A DNA stretch of 64,000 bases. Source: Isoetes taiwanensis. Lineage: Eukaryota; Streptophyta; Lycopodiopsida; Isoetales; Isoetaceae. Position numbers and translations under genes: made by a program. The notes below the pieces were generated by a model. That model saw only the letters and a program-made list of their open reading frames with translations. It was not told where the DNA came from and ran no database searches. This document shows, piece after piece, positions 49,678 to 64,000 of this stretch; position 1 is the first letter of the stretch; every line of letters starts with the position of its first letter. Location of the stretch: NCBI GenBank assembly GCA_021234155.1, contig JAJEKV010000056.1, forward strand, positions 4,015,330-4,079,329, written 5' to 3'.

Positions 49678-51444
49678 TTGAAGGATCCGGCCCCCCTCTA
49701 TGGAAGAATCCGGCCCCCTGCACAAACTGTAGCATCCGGCCGACCTCATTTAACGTATACGGCCCCTCACCTTTTAACCAATCCGGCCCCGTTCTGCTCC
49801 ATTTAACCTATCCGGCCCACCCCTTTTAACGAATCCGGCCCCCTCTGCTCCAACGCACAGATGTGACAGACATAAACCTAATTTTAACTAAATTATTCAA
49901 CAAAATCCAAACCTACCAACCTAAACAAAATTTAATTAAATTATTCAACAAAAAACAAGCTACCTCATCTACTCGCTACTCTTATTGCAAATAGTCCAAC
50001 CTACCCCATCTAATTTGAAGCTAATTAGTAAACCTAACACAAATATTACAAACAAAAAATGATTAAATGCTATAACCCCTATAAATAAGAGTGGCATTCG
50101 TGACTCAAATTCACACATAATCAGCATGGCTTCCTCTCCAACAAATTATCGCCTCTGCTTCAATGATGCCCCTATAGAACCTATGAGTCTGAGAGACTTG
50201 CATGAACGCACTTCCTCATTGGAAGATGCAATTTCATTTTGCATTGAGATAGGCCTGTTGCCAGAGGAACGAATGTGTGAGATGTGTGATCAGCAAGTCA
50301 TGAAATTGAGGCGCGACAATAGTCTAACTGACAAGTTCAAGTGGAAGTCGATGTGACACCACGCGTAGTCTAAGATCGGGTACTTGGTTTGCTGGTAGCA
50401 AACTGACCTGGCGGCAGATGTTGAAGATAATGTATTGTTGGTCGATAAAGCTGCAGGTTTGTCAGGCGAAGGATCAGTGTGATGTGTCCGAGAAAACTGT
50501 TTGTGATTGGTATAATTTTTGTCGTGACATATGCCACGATACACTTGTACACACTTCTGGTAAAATAGGCGGGCCTGGGAAAATTGTAGAGATAGACGAG
50601 AGCAAATTTGGAAAAAGAAAATATAACAAGGGCAAAAGAGTAGAGGGTCAATGGGTGTTCGGTGGAATAGAGAGGGGGTCGGATAACATGTTTCTTGTTG
50701 CTGTTCCAGACAGGAAAAAGGAGACGCTAACTGATATAATCTATCAGTATGTTGAGCCTGGCACAACCGTATTGTCCGATTGCTGGGCTGGGTACGATAC
50801 GGAATGGCTAGATTAGCTCCAACCGAATCATTACACAGTTAATCATTCAAGATTCTTTGTTGATCCTGAAACAGGAGTGCACACCAATACAATAGAGTCT
50901 ACGTGGGGCGCAGTGAAGAAGGCACTGCCTAGATACGGTGCACGTAAAGACCATTATGACAGTTATTTTGAAGAATATATATGGCGTAGAAATTTTGTTG
51001 GTTTTGGGAATGCATTCCAGAAGTTATACGAATGCATAAGAATGTACTATAATCCTTATTGTAATTGAATTGATAAATTGTCCAGTTGGATGCTGCCTAG
51101 TGACATGACGTTAAAACTACTATCTATCTATCTATCTATCTAAAATATATATTTTTTTTTTCTACATGGTGTCTATCTATATTAATCTTGAATTGATACA
51201 TGGTGTTTGGTGTAAATAATATTTGGTGTTGTTATTTTGTTATTTTTTTAGTTTTTCTATTGTCCTAAATCGTTGGCAAAGGGGGGCCAGAATCGTTAAA
51301 AGGGGTGGGCCGGATAGGTTAAATGGAGCAGAGAGGGGCCGGATTGGTTAAAAGGGGAGGCCGGATACGTTAAATGAGGAGGGCCGGATACTACAGTTTG
51401 TGCATGGGCCGGATTCTTCCATAGAGGGGGGGCGGATCCTTCAA
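49678..51444 (+). mobile_element. Merlin-like (IS1016/ISXO2-type) DNA transposon
   Basis: Long terminal inverted repeats of about 165 bp: 49678-49847 (TTGAAGGATCCGG, CTCTATGGAAGAATCCGG, CACAAACTGTAG, CATTTAACGTAT, ...) and 51276-51444, close to 90 percent alike by eye. Each TIR is itself built of 25-30-bp pieces carrying ATCCGGCC. One transposase gene lies inside. No target-site duplication was recognised. A 45-bp stretch at 51075-51120 plus (TATC)n (51121-51141) matches the end of the segment at 22180-22280 and may be a nested insertion. Confidence 0.8.
50126..51068 (+). pseudogene. Merlin-type (ISXO2-like) transposase, one frameshift and one stop
   Basis: MASSPTNYRLCFNDAPIEPM starts an N-terminal region with a zinc-ribbon half (CEMC, about residues 50-53) and FKWKS. 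A one-base shift near 50352 moves the frame to CDTTRSLRSGTWFAGSKLTW, the usual continuation in this family. The DDE catalytic motifs are complete: Asp in IVEIDESKFGKRK (about 50586-50600), Asp in TVLSDCWAGYD (about 50770-50800) and Glu in NTIESTWGAVK (50880-50915). A TAG at 50814-50816 interrupts between the second and third motif; the same frame resumes with LQPNHYTVNHSRFF. Ends with TGA at 51066-51068. About 315 codons, normal for Merlin. Confidence 0.85.

Positions 51445-56512
<5,068 letters not shown>

Positions 56513-56555
<43 letters not shown>
56513..56555 (+). repeat. (TC)n, tail of LINE G
   Basis: Pure (TC)n of about 43 bp, directly followed by a tRNA-like sequence. Confidence 0.95.
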
Positions 56556-56558
<3 letters not shown>

Positions 56559-56660
56559 GCATCTGGGCATTTGGTCTAATGGTAACACACTAGTTCCTTA
56601 GCAATGTGGTCTCGAGTTCGAGACCGCCCAGTATCGCACTCGGTACTGCAAATTTTCATA
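56556..56660 (+). mobile_element. tRNA-like SINE after LINE G tail
   Basis: GGGCATTTGGTCTAATGGTA (box A region near 56569-56584) and GAGTTCGAGACCGCCCA (box B at 56614-56624), about 70 bp in all. GGGC at the start and GCCC at the end can pair as a short acceptor-like stem. It then continues as cgcactcggtactgcaaatt. Probably a tRNA-derived SINE; a tRNA gene is less likely because the anticodon arm is poorly formed. Confidence 0.5.
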
Positions 56661-59600
56661 TTCTTCCACGTGCTCAAAACTAGCTAAGAAAAAATAAACT
56701 TACTATAAACTAAGCCTACGTTAAGCTGCCCCCTTATCCTCCATATTACAATTATATATTAGAGATAAGAGGTTATTAGTAGTCCAGCTCTATTAAGAGC
56801 TCTCTTATGAAGTTAATTTTAACTTTCTTGTACGAATAAACACTTGGTTTTTAGCAAGTATTTAAACTACTAGGTTAATAGACATCAAATGTGTTGGGAA
56901 AATTCAAAGTTGGGCCTTACAATGGACTTGGACATGCTAGATTCACATGAATAGTAGGTTGCAACACAATATGATACTTGGGTCGTTATAATTTTTGGTG
57001 GCATAATTTTAGCCTCGCACGTCACTTACACCAATAAGAAGGCATACTTGTTTGGGCCAATGGATTCCCTACCAATAAGAAGGTATACTTGTTTGGGCCA
57101 ATGGATTCCCTACCACCAGTTGAACCAATACAAAATTGTTGCTACCACCACAAAATTGTTGCTACCACCAGTTGAACCAATACAAAATTGTTGATAAAAT
57201 CTAACGTGTTGAAAATTGTTGACAAAATCTAACGTGTTGTATTCTCCACTATGATATTGTTAGGATAAGTTGTTTGGTCTAGCTTCCCATGCTTGCTTTG
57301 GTGGGCTGCTTCCAAAACGTGACAAGTAGGGGAAAAGTTGTCTCAAACATCTTACCCAATAACAATATCAACATGACATCATATCTCTATCTCTAACATA
57401 TATAAAATTATGTATCTCTAACATACATAAAATTATGTATGTGCTTTTTGGTGACGTGGCAAGCAAAAATGTGACGTGTATGAGGGGATTAATTCCACGT
57501 CGGATTGGGATGGAGGGCCAGGATTTGTTTAGGCAAATAGGGCAATTTAGTGCCCCTGCTTGACGCTCGATGCACGCCGTATCCGCTCTGTTGGAATCGG
57601 AAGGTCACTGCTTGGTCCATGACTTTGGTTTCAATTCTCGGTGAAAAAATCTGTTGCCTGCGCCATAAAGTAGAGTTTGGGCCATTCCGGACCAGGTATT
57701 TTGTTAAGATATCACCTCTAGAATACAAAATCTGTTATCTTTCATGCAACAATCTGGCTTCTCTTCATAATTCTGATTGCAATTTTCAAGGTGTGCCTCG
57801 ATAAAATGCACTCGTGATAAAATCAAAGCGTTTTTGTTCCATCAATTACAATCTCCAAAGCACTGCCTAACCATTTGATCCCTGTATCCAATAGCACCTT
57901 CGGCAACATTACGATGTGAGATCTGCATCATGCAACATTCAGTTTTATTTGACGATATCAGGTAGATGTAAGATCCATACATCATAAACTTGCCCTGATG
58001 AGTTTCAGAGCTTAAGTTCATTTGTTTGTAAGTCATGTCATTGCCAACATGGGTACAAACCTATAAATATCTATAGATATTTGCCATAAGAACATATCCA
58101 GGTGCATAGCTAGGATCCAGACAGATCACTTTATTGAAACACCTTCTTCCTAACTCTGCATTACCATGCATCCAACAGGCACTGAGTAAAGACATCCAGC
58201 CACCCAGTAAATCTCACCCAGCACCAGGGCAGTGATGGTGAAGTTCCTGTGAGCAGTATTGGTTTCCTGAAAGATTTGATGAACCCGATTTAATGCAAAA
58301 GTTTTTCATCAATGGGGTGTGCTTTGATTAAAGAACACTCTTTGTGAATAAAAATCGCTGGAAGTGTTTCAATGTGAATATTGGAAGCTTTAGATATTAA
58401 AGAGGAGATATTTTGGAAATAATGAGGTTTCCCATGGGTCATTCTAGCAGAATGGCTATGGCCACAAACAAGCCAGGTAAAACCTTTGGCCATGGAATTT
58501 GTCAAAGAATTCAAAAATTCCTACTTCGATTCAGAAATGCTGATGCAACGATTAAGTTTCTTGAAGCTACTTTGGGATCTGCAAAACAAGCCTTTATGAT
58601 CATGTAGAAATATGAGAAAGGATGCCTTGGGCAGCAAAAAGGGAGCGCTTCAAGTCTAAAATATCCGACTCTGTTCATAAGAAGCAGATCAAATCCTTTA
58701 TGGTTTCCTAAATGGAAAAATTGAGCAAGGCGTAGAGGTCGCGCAGAAAAAAATGGAGAGCATGGCTTTAATTTATTCCCTAAAAATCCTTAGAACATGG
58801 CTTTAACTCGATTCCATAACTATGGGCATATTCAGAATAGAATGTATTTGACACAAATTCTGTAACCAAGGACTCTGTATAACTCCTTGCACCCGCACAA
58901 ATTGATAAGGCTGATCTTTTACAAACTCGTTTGCATCTATTGTTAGCTTTCAGAGCTTTTAGAGACATGGTGTTTTGCCACAAAATATATGCCAAACTAT
59001 GTCTATAAATTGGATTGGATTGACCATCACCCATTGTTGGACTTCAATCGCGACACGAGCTTGCAGAGGATTAAATTATAATCATTTCACTGGAAAATTT
59101 GTCCAAATTAGTAAGCTTAAATCTTCACAACAACCCAATTGGCAAATTTGTTTCTTGCATGTCTAGGCAAGATTGAATGTTTAAAATATCTAAATTTCTC
59201 CAACAAGGAATAGGCACAACTATGATTTTGTGATGTAGGTTGTGTTCCTGTTTGGCTGTATTGATTGTTTTTTGTCCCATGGCTTAAATGCTTAGCTCTC
59301 TGTGCGGTTATTTGGTATCTTTGAAAGTTGATTATTTGTTTTGTCTTGGATACAATCTGTTCCTGAACTTAACGTCTACATGAACTTAACTTCTACATGA
59401 GACGACGTTTCTGTTTGAAAATTTTCACTAGCATACATACATTCCAATAGCACACTTTCATATCATCTCCATCTCACCCACACTCCTACTTCAGAAAACC
59501 CTTCGAACTATATATTAGGGATAGGGATATGGATTATATGGTTATGGTTATGCATGGTTTGTTTGTCGATGTTGTTGGCATTGTCTATATTAGAGGTGCA

Positions 59601-59731
59601 CTTATAACAATTGAGAACTTTTCTTAGCGATTGTAGTGCCCTAAAAAATCAGATGCACATGCTTGCTTCTTTTATCAAGGGCAAAGTTTAAAGTTCCCCC
59701 GAATGCAGTTTTAGGGTAGCATTGCAGGAAG
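56661..59731. other. No gene recognised; local duplications
   Basis: A compound tandem duplication spans 57028-57240, built of caataagaaggcatacttg, accagttgaaccaatac and attgttgataaaatctaac units. Short open frames elsewhere have no known motif. 59690-59731 is the likely 5' UTR of the U2A' gene start. Confidence 0.4.
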
Positions 59732-59922
59732 ATGTGGCGCCTCACGGCGGATCTCATAGCACGCTCTCCTCAGTATTTCAATGCCGTTAAAGAACGAGAG
59801 ATTGATCTTCGAGGTATTTGTATCTGCTGTCATTTGTTCCTATCTTAGCTGGGTAAACATATCTTTGGTTTATCTCTACAGGTAATAAGATTCCAGCCAT
59901 CGAGAACCTCGGTGTCACAGAG
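59732..59922 (+). CDS. U2A': U2 snRNP A' protein, exons 1-2 only
   Basis: Exon 1 (59732-59813) encodes MWRLTADLIARSPQYFNAVK plus EREIDLR. Exon 2 (59882-59922), joined in phase across a GT-AG intron of 68 bp, encodes GNKIPAIENLGVTE. This matches the conserved N-terminus of U2 snRNP-A' (LEA1 in yeast), which starts with a leucine-rich-repeat cap and binds U2B'' and U2 snRNA in the spliceosome. A donor GTATGT follows at 59923. The next expected exon (DQFDTIDLSDNE-like) was not found in the remaining 4 kb, so the gene is either truncated here or has an intron longer than the window. The second residue is W where V is usual. Confidence 0.72.
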
Positions 59923-60377
59923 GTATGTCGTGTTTCGATTTGCACCGTTTCTCCGTTTATTCTCAGAGGCTTGTAACCTATAAGATAAGATGCAACTTTT
60001 GGTTGCATTTATGATCTATTTATTTATATTTCAGAATACGCAAGGACTCTAGCTAGGGCACTAAGATTTGAACACTGTTGTAAAAAAAGAACAACAACGT
60101 AGCTGTTTAATTAGGATCCATGTTACATGGATTATAAAAAGGTTGAAGATAAAAAGTGCACATGTCGCAACCGGGAAGACAAAATGTCACACATCCGGTA
60201 CATAAATAAAAGTTATACAGCCGCAGAACTGTGGGTTTAGAACAAAAATTCTCATGTCTGGACAGGATTGAAACTGGTAAAAACAGGGCTGCCGATGAAT
60301 GAAATTCGGGATGCATTGCCAAATTTGTGAACATGAGCTTTGGCGGGAGAAAGAAGACGAAGAAAAGCTTGCCGAAT

Positions 60378-60719
60378 TTAAGGCAAGGTCAATTCTGAAT
60401 CCGGAATGGGCATGGAGGATCGTCTGGATAGAAGCTTTTTCATTGCAGAGGCGGCAGCAGCGACCTGGACAGCAGGCTTCTGCTTAATTGCGGAATTAAA
60501 ATTGGAACAGACAAGCATATGAGAACGCAGCGCAGAGCTCAAACAGCCATCGCCAGAGCGGCCATGTTCTTCCTTCACAGCTTCTGCGCAGAGGCCACAC
60601 AGATAATGCCCAAAAAACGACTTCTTAACCCGACCCAAATAGCCCGGAGTGCACTCTTCCAGATGCGCACAGCATTCACATCCGGCATGCACTGTTGCAT
60701 CGCTGTTGTGATCTGCCAT
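60378..60719 (-). CDS. DUF1677 family protein
   Basis: 113 codons from ATG 60719. MADHNSDATVHAGCECCAHL and EECTPGYLGRVKKSFFGHYL are followed by CGLCAEAVKEEHGRSGDG, LSSALRSHMLVCSNF and RRSSMPIPDSELTLP. The C-x-C-C...EECTP-Y...V...CGLC-EAVKEE pattern is the signature of the plant-specific DUF1677 family, small cysteine-rich proteins of unknown function. The frame is open 34 codons upstream, but those residues are hydrophobic and not family-like, so the shorter start is preferred. No intron needed. It lies opposite to the U2A' exons and would be nested in its third intron if that gene is intact. Confidence 0.8.
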   Translation of the reverse strand: MADHNSDATVHAGCECCAHLEECTPGYLGRVKKSFFGHYLCGLCAEAVKEEHGRSGDGCLSSALRSHMLVCSNFNSAIKQKPAVQVAAAASAMKKLLSRRSSMPIPDSELTLP

Positions 60720-60822
60720 CCAATTGCAGAAAAATGTGAAGCTGAATGGATTGATTTGAAGAAGAGCAAGTTGATGGCGGAATTTATAGAAACGTAGAAT
60801 GAAGAGTCCGGCCACAGACATT

Positions 60823-61689
60823 GCCTTTAGTTTGAAATGGCTTTGCCAATGTGGCTGCGCCTCTGTTTCACGTGGATTTGTTGATCAAGTGGCCTCATCC
60901 ATTTGCCTCGTGCTCTTCCCAAGCCTCATCACCCAATCTCCTCCTCATTTTCATTCCTATGAAAAGCAGTTTCGGGCCTGTTTTGTCTTATCTACACATA
61001 AGTGCTGAACAGATATTTCGCCCCTCAAAAATACACGTGCTTCTAAAATAGCCTGGTTTTACCCAAAATATCCAGCTATCCTTAAAAATTTAGGATGAGC
61101 TAAAAAATTATTGGCAAATTTCCCGCTAATTTTCCAAAAGAATCAGGAATATAGGCTAAAAGAAACGGTGAGATAACTTAGTAAAATCAGATTGAGCGCC
61201 GCATTTTTGGAACCACTAAGATTGGACCCCTATCACACTAGTTAGTTTTTGCTGCCCTAATTGTAGAAATATCTGATTGGATTGGAGATATGCTATGCTT
61301 TTGTGGACATTTTCCCATTAGATAAAGTGCTACTTCCATTGATATGGGCATTATAAAAGCAATTCTCAAATATCCAACAAACATCCCTAGGCAATGACAA
61401 GAATTGCATATCTATGCGTATTCATTGGCTATAGCTATTGATGTTGAATATTCATGTCATTATGCAACACAATATGCATCTCAAAAAATTGGTGCAAGTG
61501 TATAGTGAATGGGGATAGGACTCAAAGGGTGGCATTTGTGTTAAGCATGTACACAAGACCCCAATGTGCATAAATTTATTTTATTCGAGGTTTTTCTTTT
61601 TCGTTTTATTGAGTTTTTTTTTTTTTTTTTTTTTTTTTTTGGGGGTAATTAACATATAACACCATACAATATTGGTTCTCATTGGTTCA
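60823..61689. other. Upstream region of the DUF1677 gene, T-tract
   Basis: No gene recognised. A run of about 24 T occurs at about 61613-61640, possibly the minus-strand poly(A) of a retroinsertion. Confidence 0.4.
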
Positions 61690-62330
61690 TTTTCATCGAT
61701 GTAGGATTGGTTGAATGTTACCTCAAAGCTATAAGTCTGTCAATTCCTTCCACAGACAATGCCCAACAAGATACTACATGTGGCTCCCGTGCAAAAGATG
61801 CAAGTCTTGTAGATATAAAGTTTCTTGTAGTTGGAAATAAAAATGAGACTACATGTGGCTCCCGTGCAAAAGATGCAAGTCTTGTAGATATAAAGTTTCT
61901 TGTAGTTGGAAATAAAAATGAGACTGGAATGTTAGTCACTTTTTCATCCACGGAGTGCATCTAATATGGAAACGCGTGTTCATACATTAAGGGTAAAGAA
62001 GATGTGTATGATCCTTTTCTATCCTTTCTTTTTCTTAAGATGTGATTTTCCTTTTTGTTCTTTTATAATTCTTGGCATCTAACGCAAGAGAACATCGATT
62101 CTTACTGGTTTATATTCAATGGCATAGGATTGGTTGAATGCTACCACAAAGCTATAAGTATGTTGAGTCCTTCCACAACCAATGGCCAGCAAGATATCAG
62201 ATCCAGCCCTTGCAAAATGCAAGGTTGTTGACACAAAATTTACTTTGCTTGGAAGTAAAGATGAGACTGGAATGTTAGTCATGTGTCCATCCATGGAGTG
62301 CGTAATATGAAAACACGTGTTGATTCATTG
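61690..62330 (+). repeat. Diverged segmental duplication with nested 73-bp tandem repeat
   Basis: The block at about 61700-61975 (gattggttgaatgttacctc ... ggaatgttagtcac) is repeated in diverged form at about 62126-62310. Inside the first block a 73-bp unit (actacatgtggctcccgtgc ... ggaaataaaaatgag) is duplicated in tandem at 61777-61923. The reading frame LVECYLKAISLSIPSTDN ... VDIKFLVVGNKNETGMLVTF is kept through the tandem copy (73 bp shifts are compensated because the overlap leaves 72 coding bases), and the second block shows VDTKFTLLGSKDETGMLVMC. This suggests a formerly coding exon of an unidentified gene. Confidence 0.4.
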
Positions 62331-62417
62331 AAGGGTAAAGACCATATGTTCCTTTCTATCTTTTCTTTTTTTGAAGATGGGGTTTTCCTTTGCACTTTTT
62401 TATGATTCCAATCTACT

Positions 62418-62858
62418 ATGGCTTGCATTTCATGCAGTCAACAAATCACACAACCAACACCTCCAGACCCTTCAAGGCAAGTTAGCAGCCTGGAGGAAAC
62501 CTCTTTGGCTAGGGATATGGAGGTGGCTTCCGAACTTCAGGGATTGGGACATAGGGCCATTATAGAGGATCGAAGGGCACGAGGGTTGTGTATTGCCTGG
62601 CGAATTCACCTGTATGTTTATTGGGTATGCCATCTGCGAAGATGGAGTCGGGTAAAATAAAATAGCAAATTTGCGAAGATTCGCCTCTTAAGGGAAACCT
62701 TGGTTAAGAAGGAGTTGGACAACGATCAAGACAATATCTCTGACAAACCAACCAAGAAATTCTTTAACGAGTCATTTCTTCGGTTTCTAAGGGGCATGTC
62801 GCACGCTAAAGTAGATTTTCTAATAGATGAGATACTTGCTGGCATATATGTTATTTAA
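62418..62858 (+). pseudogene. Possible coding remnant, unrecognised
   Basis: One frame reads SSLEETSLARDMEVASELQG and further to RARGLCIAWRIHLYVYWVCH, meets TAA at 62658-62660, and continues in the same frame as NSKFAKIRLLRETLVKKELD, KPTKKFFNESFLRFLRGMSH, AKVDFLIDEILAGIYVI to TAA 62856-62858. Composition is protein-like, with a possible donor GTAAAA just before the stop, so the two parts could also be separate exons. No family recognised. Confidence 0.25.
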
Positions 62859-63804
62859 AGATAAATATAGATTACACATGCAGGTTTGACTGTAAGCAGC
62901 AGGTAATAGATTTAAGGACGCCGAGTCTGATCGAGGGAGAGGTCCTCCATCACGTTAACATCAACACAGAAGTGCAGTGTCTCAGCTTCTAGCACTTGTT
63001 TGTAACATATCCTCGATTTACAATGGAGCATCTACTTTAAATTGCAGGCATGGATACTGCTTATGTTAAGCAAAACATCGATAAAATGTTTGTTGTATTA
63101 ACCATATCATAATGCCAAAACAAAGACAAATCGTGTCAGCAGGAAAGTTACAAGGTCCACATTTGCACACAAGTTGGCATTCCAACTACAACTGTTCTTC
63201 AACATGCTCAGATTATCTGTGATGACATGCAAGGCTTTAAAATAGATTGGATGGTATCTCAATTCCTTGATTTGTATGAAAGGATCTCGCCAATGATGGC
63301 AGCCAAAATATTTCTCCTGCTGATGCTTCTCCTTCCTGACCACATGCCCAACTGCCTCTATAGCTTATCACATATGGCCATATTATATTGGCACCTACGA
63401 AAAGTCTAGGTTTGTGACACAAGTGCTTTGTCATCAACATCCTCATTAAAAGAAGAGAGGCCAAAGTTTTACGTAAACAGGCAAGATTGGATCTGCAGTT
63501 CTTCTTGCCAAATCATGCAGGAAAGAAATGTGAGATGCCTGCTTGGTATCGCATCAATGATGAGGAGGCTGATAAGAAAATTTGGAAACACATGAAGCAA
63601 ATGTTGAAATGTTCATAGCCAAAATGAAATATTGTTGGATGCCAAGCATTCCTTGAGATTACAACTACTAAATATGGCCCTGCTAGATTTTGACGTTCTG
63701 AGAAGAATTGTGCAGATTGTAACCTTTTGTCAATATAATATCAGAGTTTCTTTTTGGTGATCAACCTTAGCAGTTGTCCATATTTTTTGTTGTTTTCATT
63801 TCAG
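62859..63804. other. No gene recognised
   Basis: Only short frames without motifs. Confidence 0.35.
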
Positions 63805-63847
63805 GCCTAGCTCAGAAGGATCGTCACGGCGATCCTTCCGAGCTGGG
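63805..63847. other. 19-bp inverted repeat hairpin
   Basis: GCCTAGCTCAGAAGGATCG (63805-63823) and CGATCCTTCCGAGCTGGGC (63829-63847) pair with two imperfect positions and a 5-base loop (TCACG). Downstream is TATATCTTGTATAAG (63921-63935). Possibly part of an LTR or a small-RNA precursor; too little is in the window to decide. Confidence 0.4.
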
Positions 63848-64000
63848 CTTCACTTTGTTATTGTCTTAGGGCCCAAGCTTAAAGGATTGTGGTTACCTTG
63901 TCATAATTAAACTGCTTTCTTATATCTTGTATAAGTAGACTATTAGGGTTAGCTTCTGCAAATAGTGTAGTAGTAGTGGCCTCTACATGGGGTAGTGTGA

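Overview
The window reads as a land-plant nuclear genome, AT-rich and dominated by transposable elements. The beta-tubulin gene has two introns at the positions usual for plant TUB genes. The start of a plant-type U2 snRNP A' gene and a plant DUF1677 gene are also present. No operons, ribosome-binding sites or organellar genes were seen. The LINEs do not look like the common flowering-plant L1, and there is a Merlin (IS1016/ISXO2-type) transposon, so a seed-free plant with a large genome is plausible; that is inference.

Layout: 0-0.5 kb holds a decayed unknown coding fragment. Three loci (1.13-2.13 kb as a tandem dimer, 4.15-5.67 kb, 15.82-16.73 kb) carry one family of non-coding elements with terminal inverted repeats. 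Each ends in a large hairpin whose outer helix differs in sequence between copies yet still pairs, and whose apical tetraloop is GAAA in two copies and TTCG in the third. 6.97-8.69 kb is a complete three-exon beta-tubulin gene with an unusual basic tail. 13.0-15.15 kb is a tandem array of tRNA-like SINE units.

16.9-26.7, 37.25-39.7, 47.0-48.65 and 52.8-56.5 kb hold seven copies (A-G) of one group of LINEs, all on the + strand, all ending in the same small 3' hairpin and then a (CT)n tract instead of poly(A). Most also begin exactly at a (CT)n tract, as expected for insertion into (CT)n microsatellites. In the three copies that keep the ORF1/ORF2 junction, ORF2 follows ORF1 in the same frame after one TAG, with no conserved ATG, which suggests readthrough. 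Two PIF/Harbinger elements (26.7-31.3 and 32.4-37.1 kb) also abut (CT)n. The second looks intact, with a transposase, a Myb/SANT-like protein and a third, serine-rich protein. A nearly intact Merlin-like element with about 165-bp TIRs lies at 49.7-51.4 kb. A Helitron 3' terminus, foldback elements and SINEs fill 39.9-40.8 kb.

Host-gene remains besides tubulin: an RCC1-like exon and a candidate first exon on the minus strand (45.0 and 46.4 kb), the first two exons of U2A' (59.7 kb), and an intact DUF1677 gene on the minus strand (60.4-60.7 kb). The other host-like stretches carry nothing I could recognise. The LINE, Harbinger and (CT)n parts form a nested system in which (CT)n tails of earlier insertions appear to act as landing sites for later ones.
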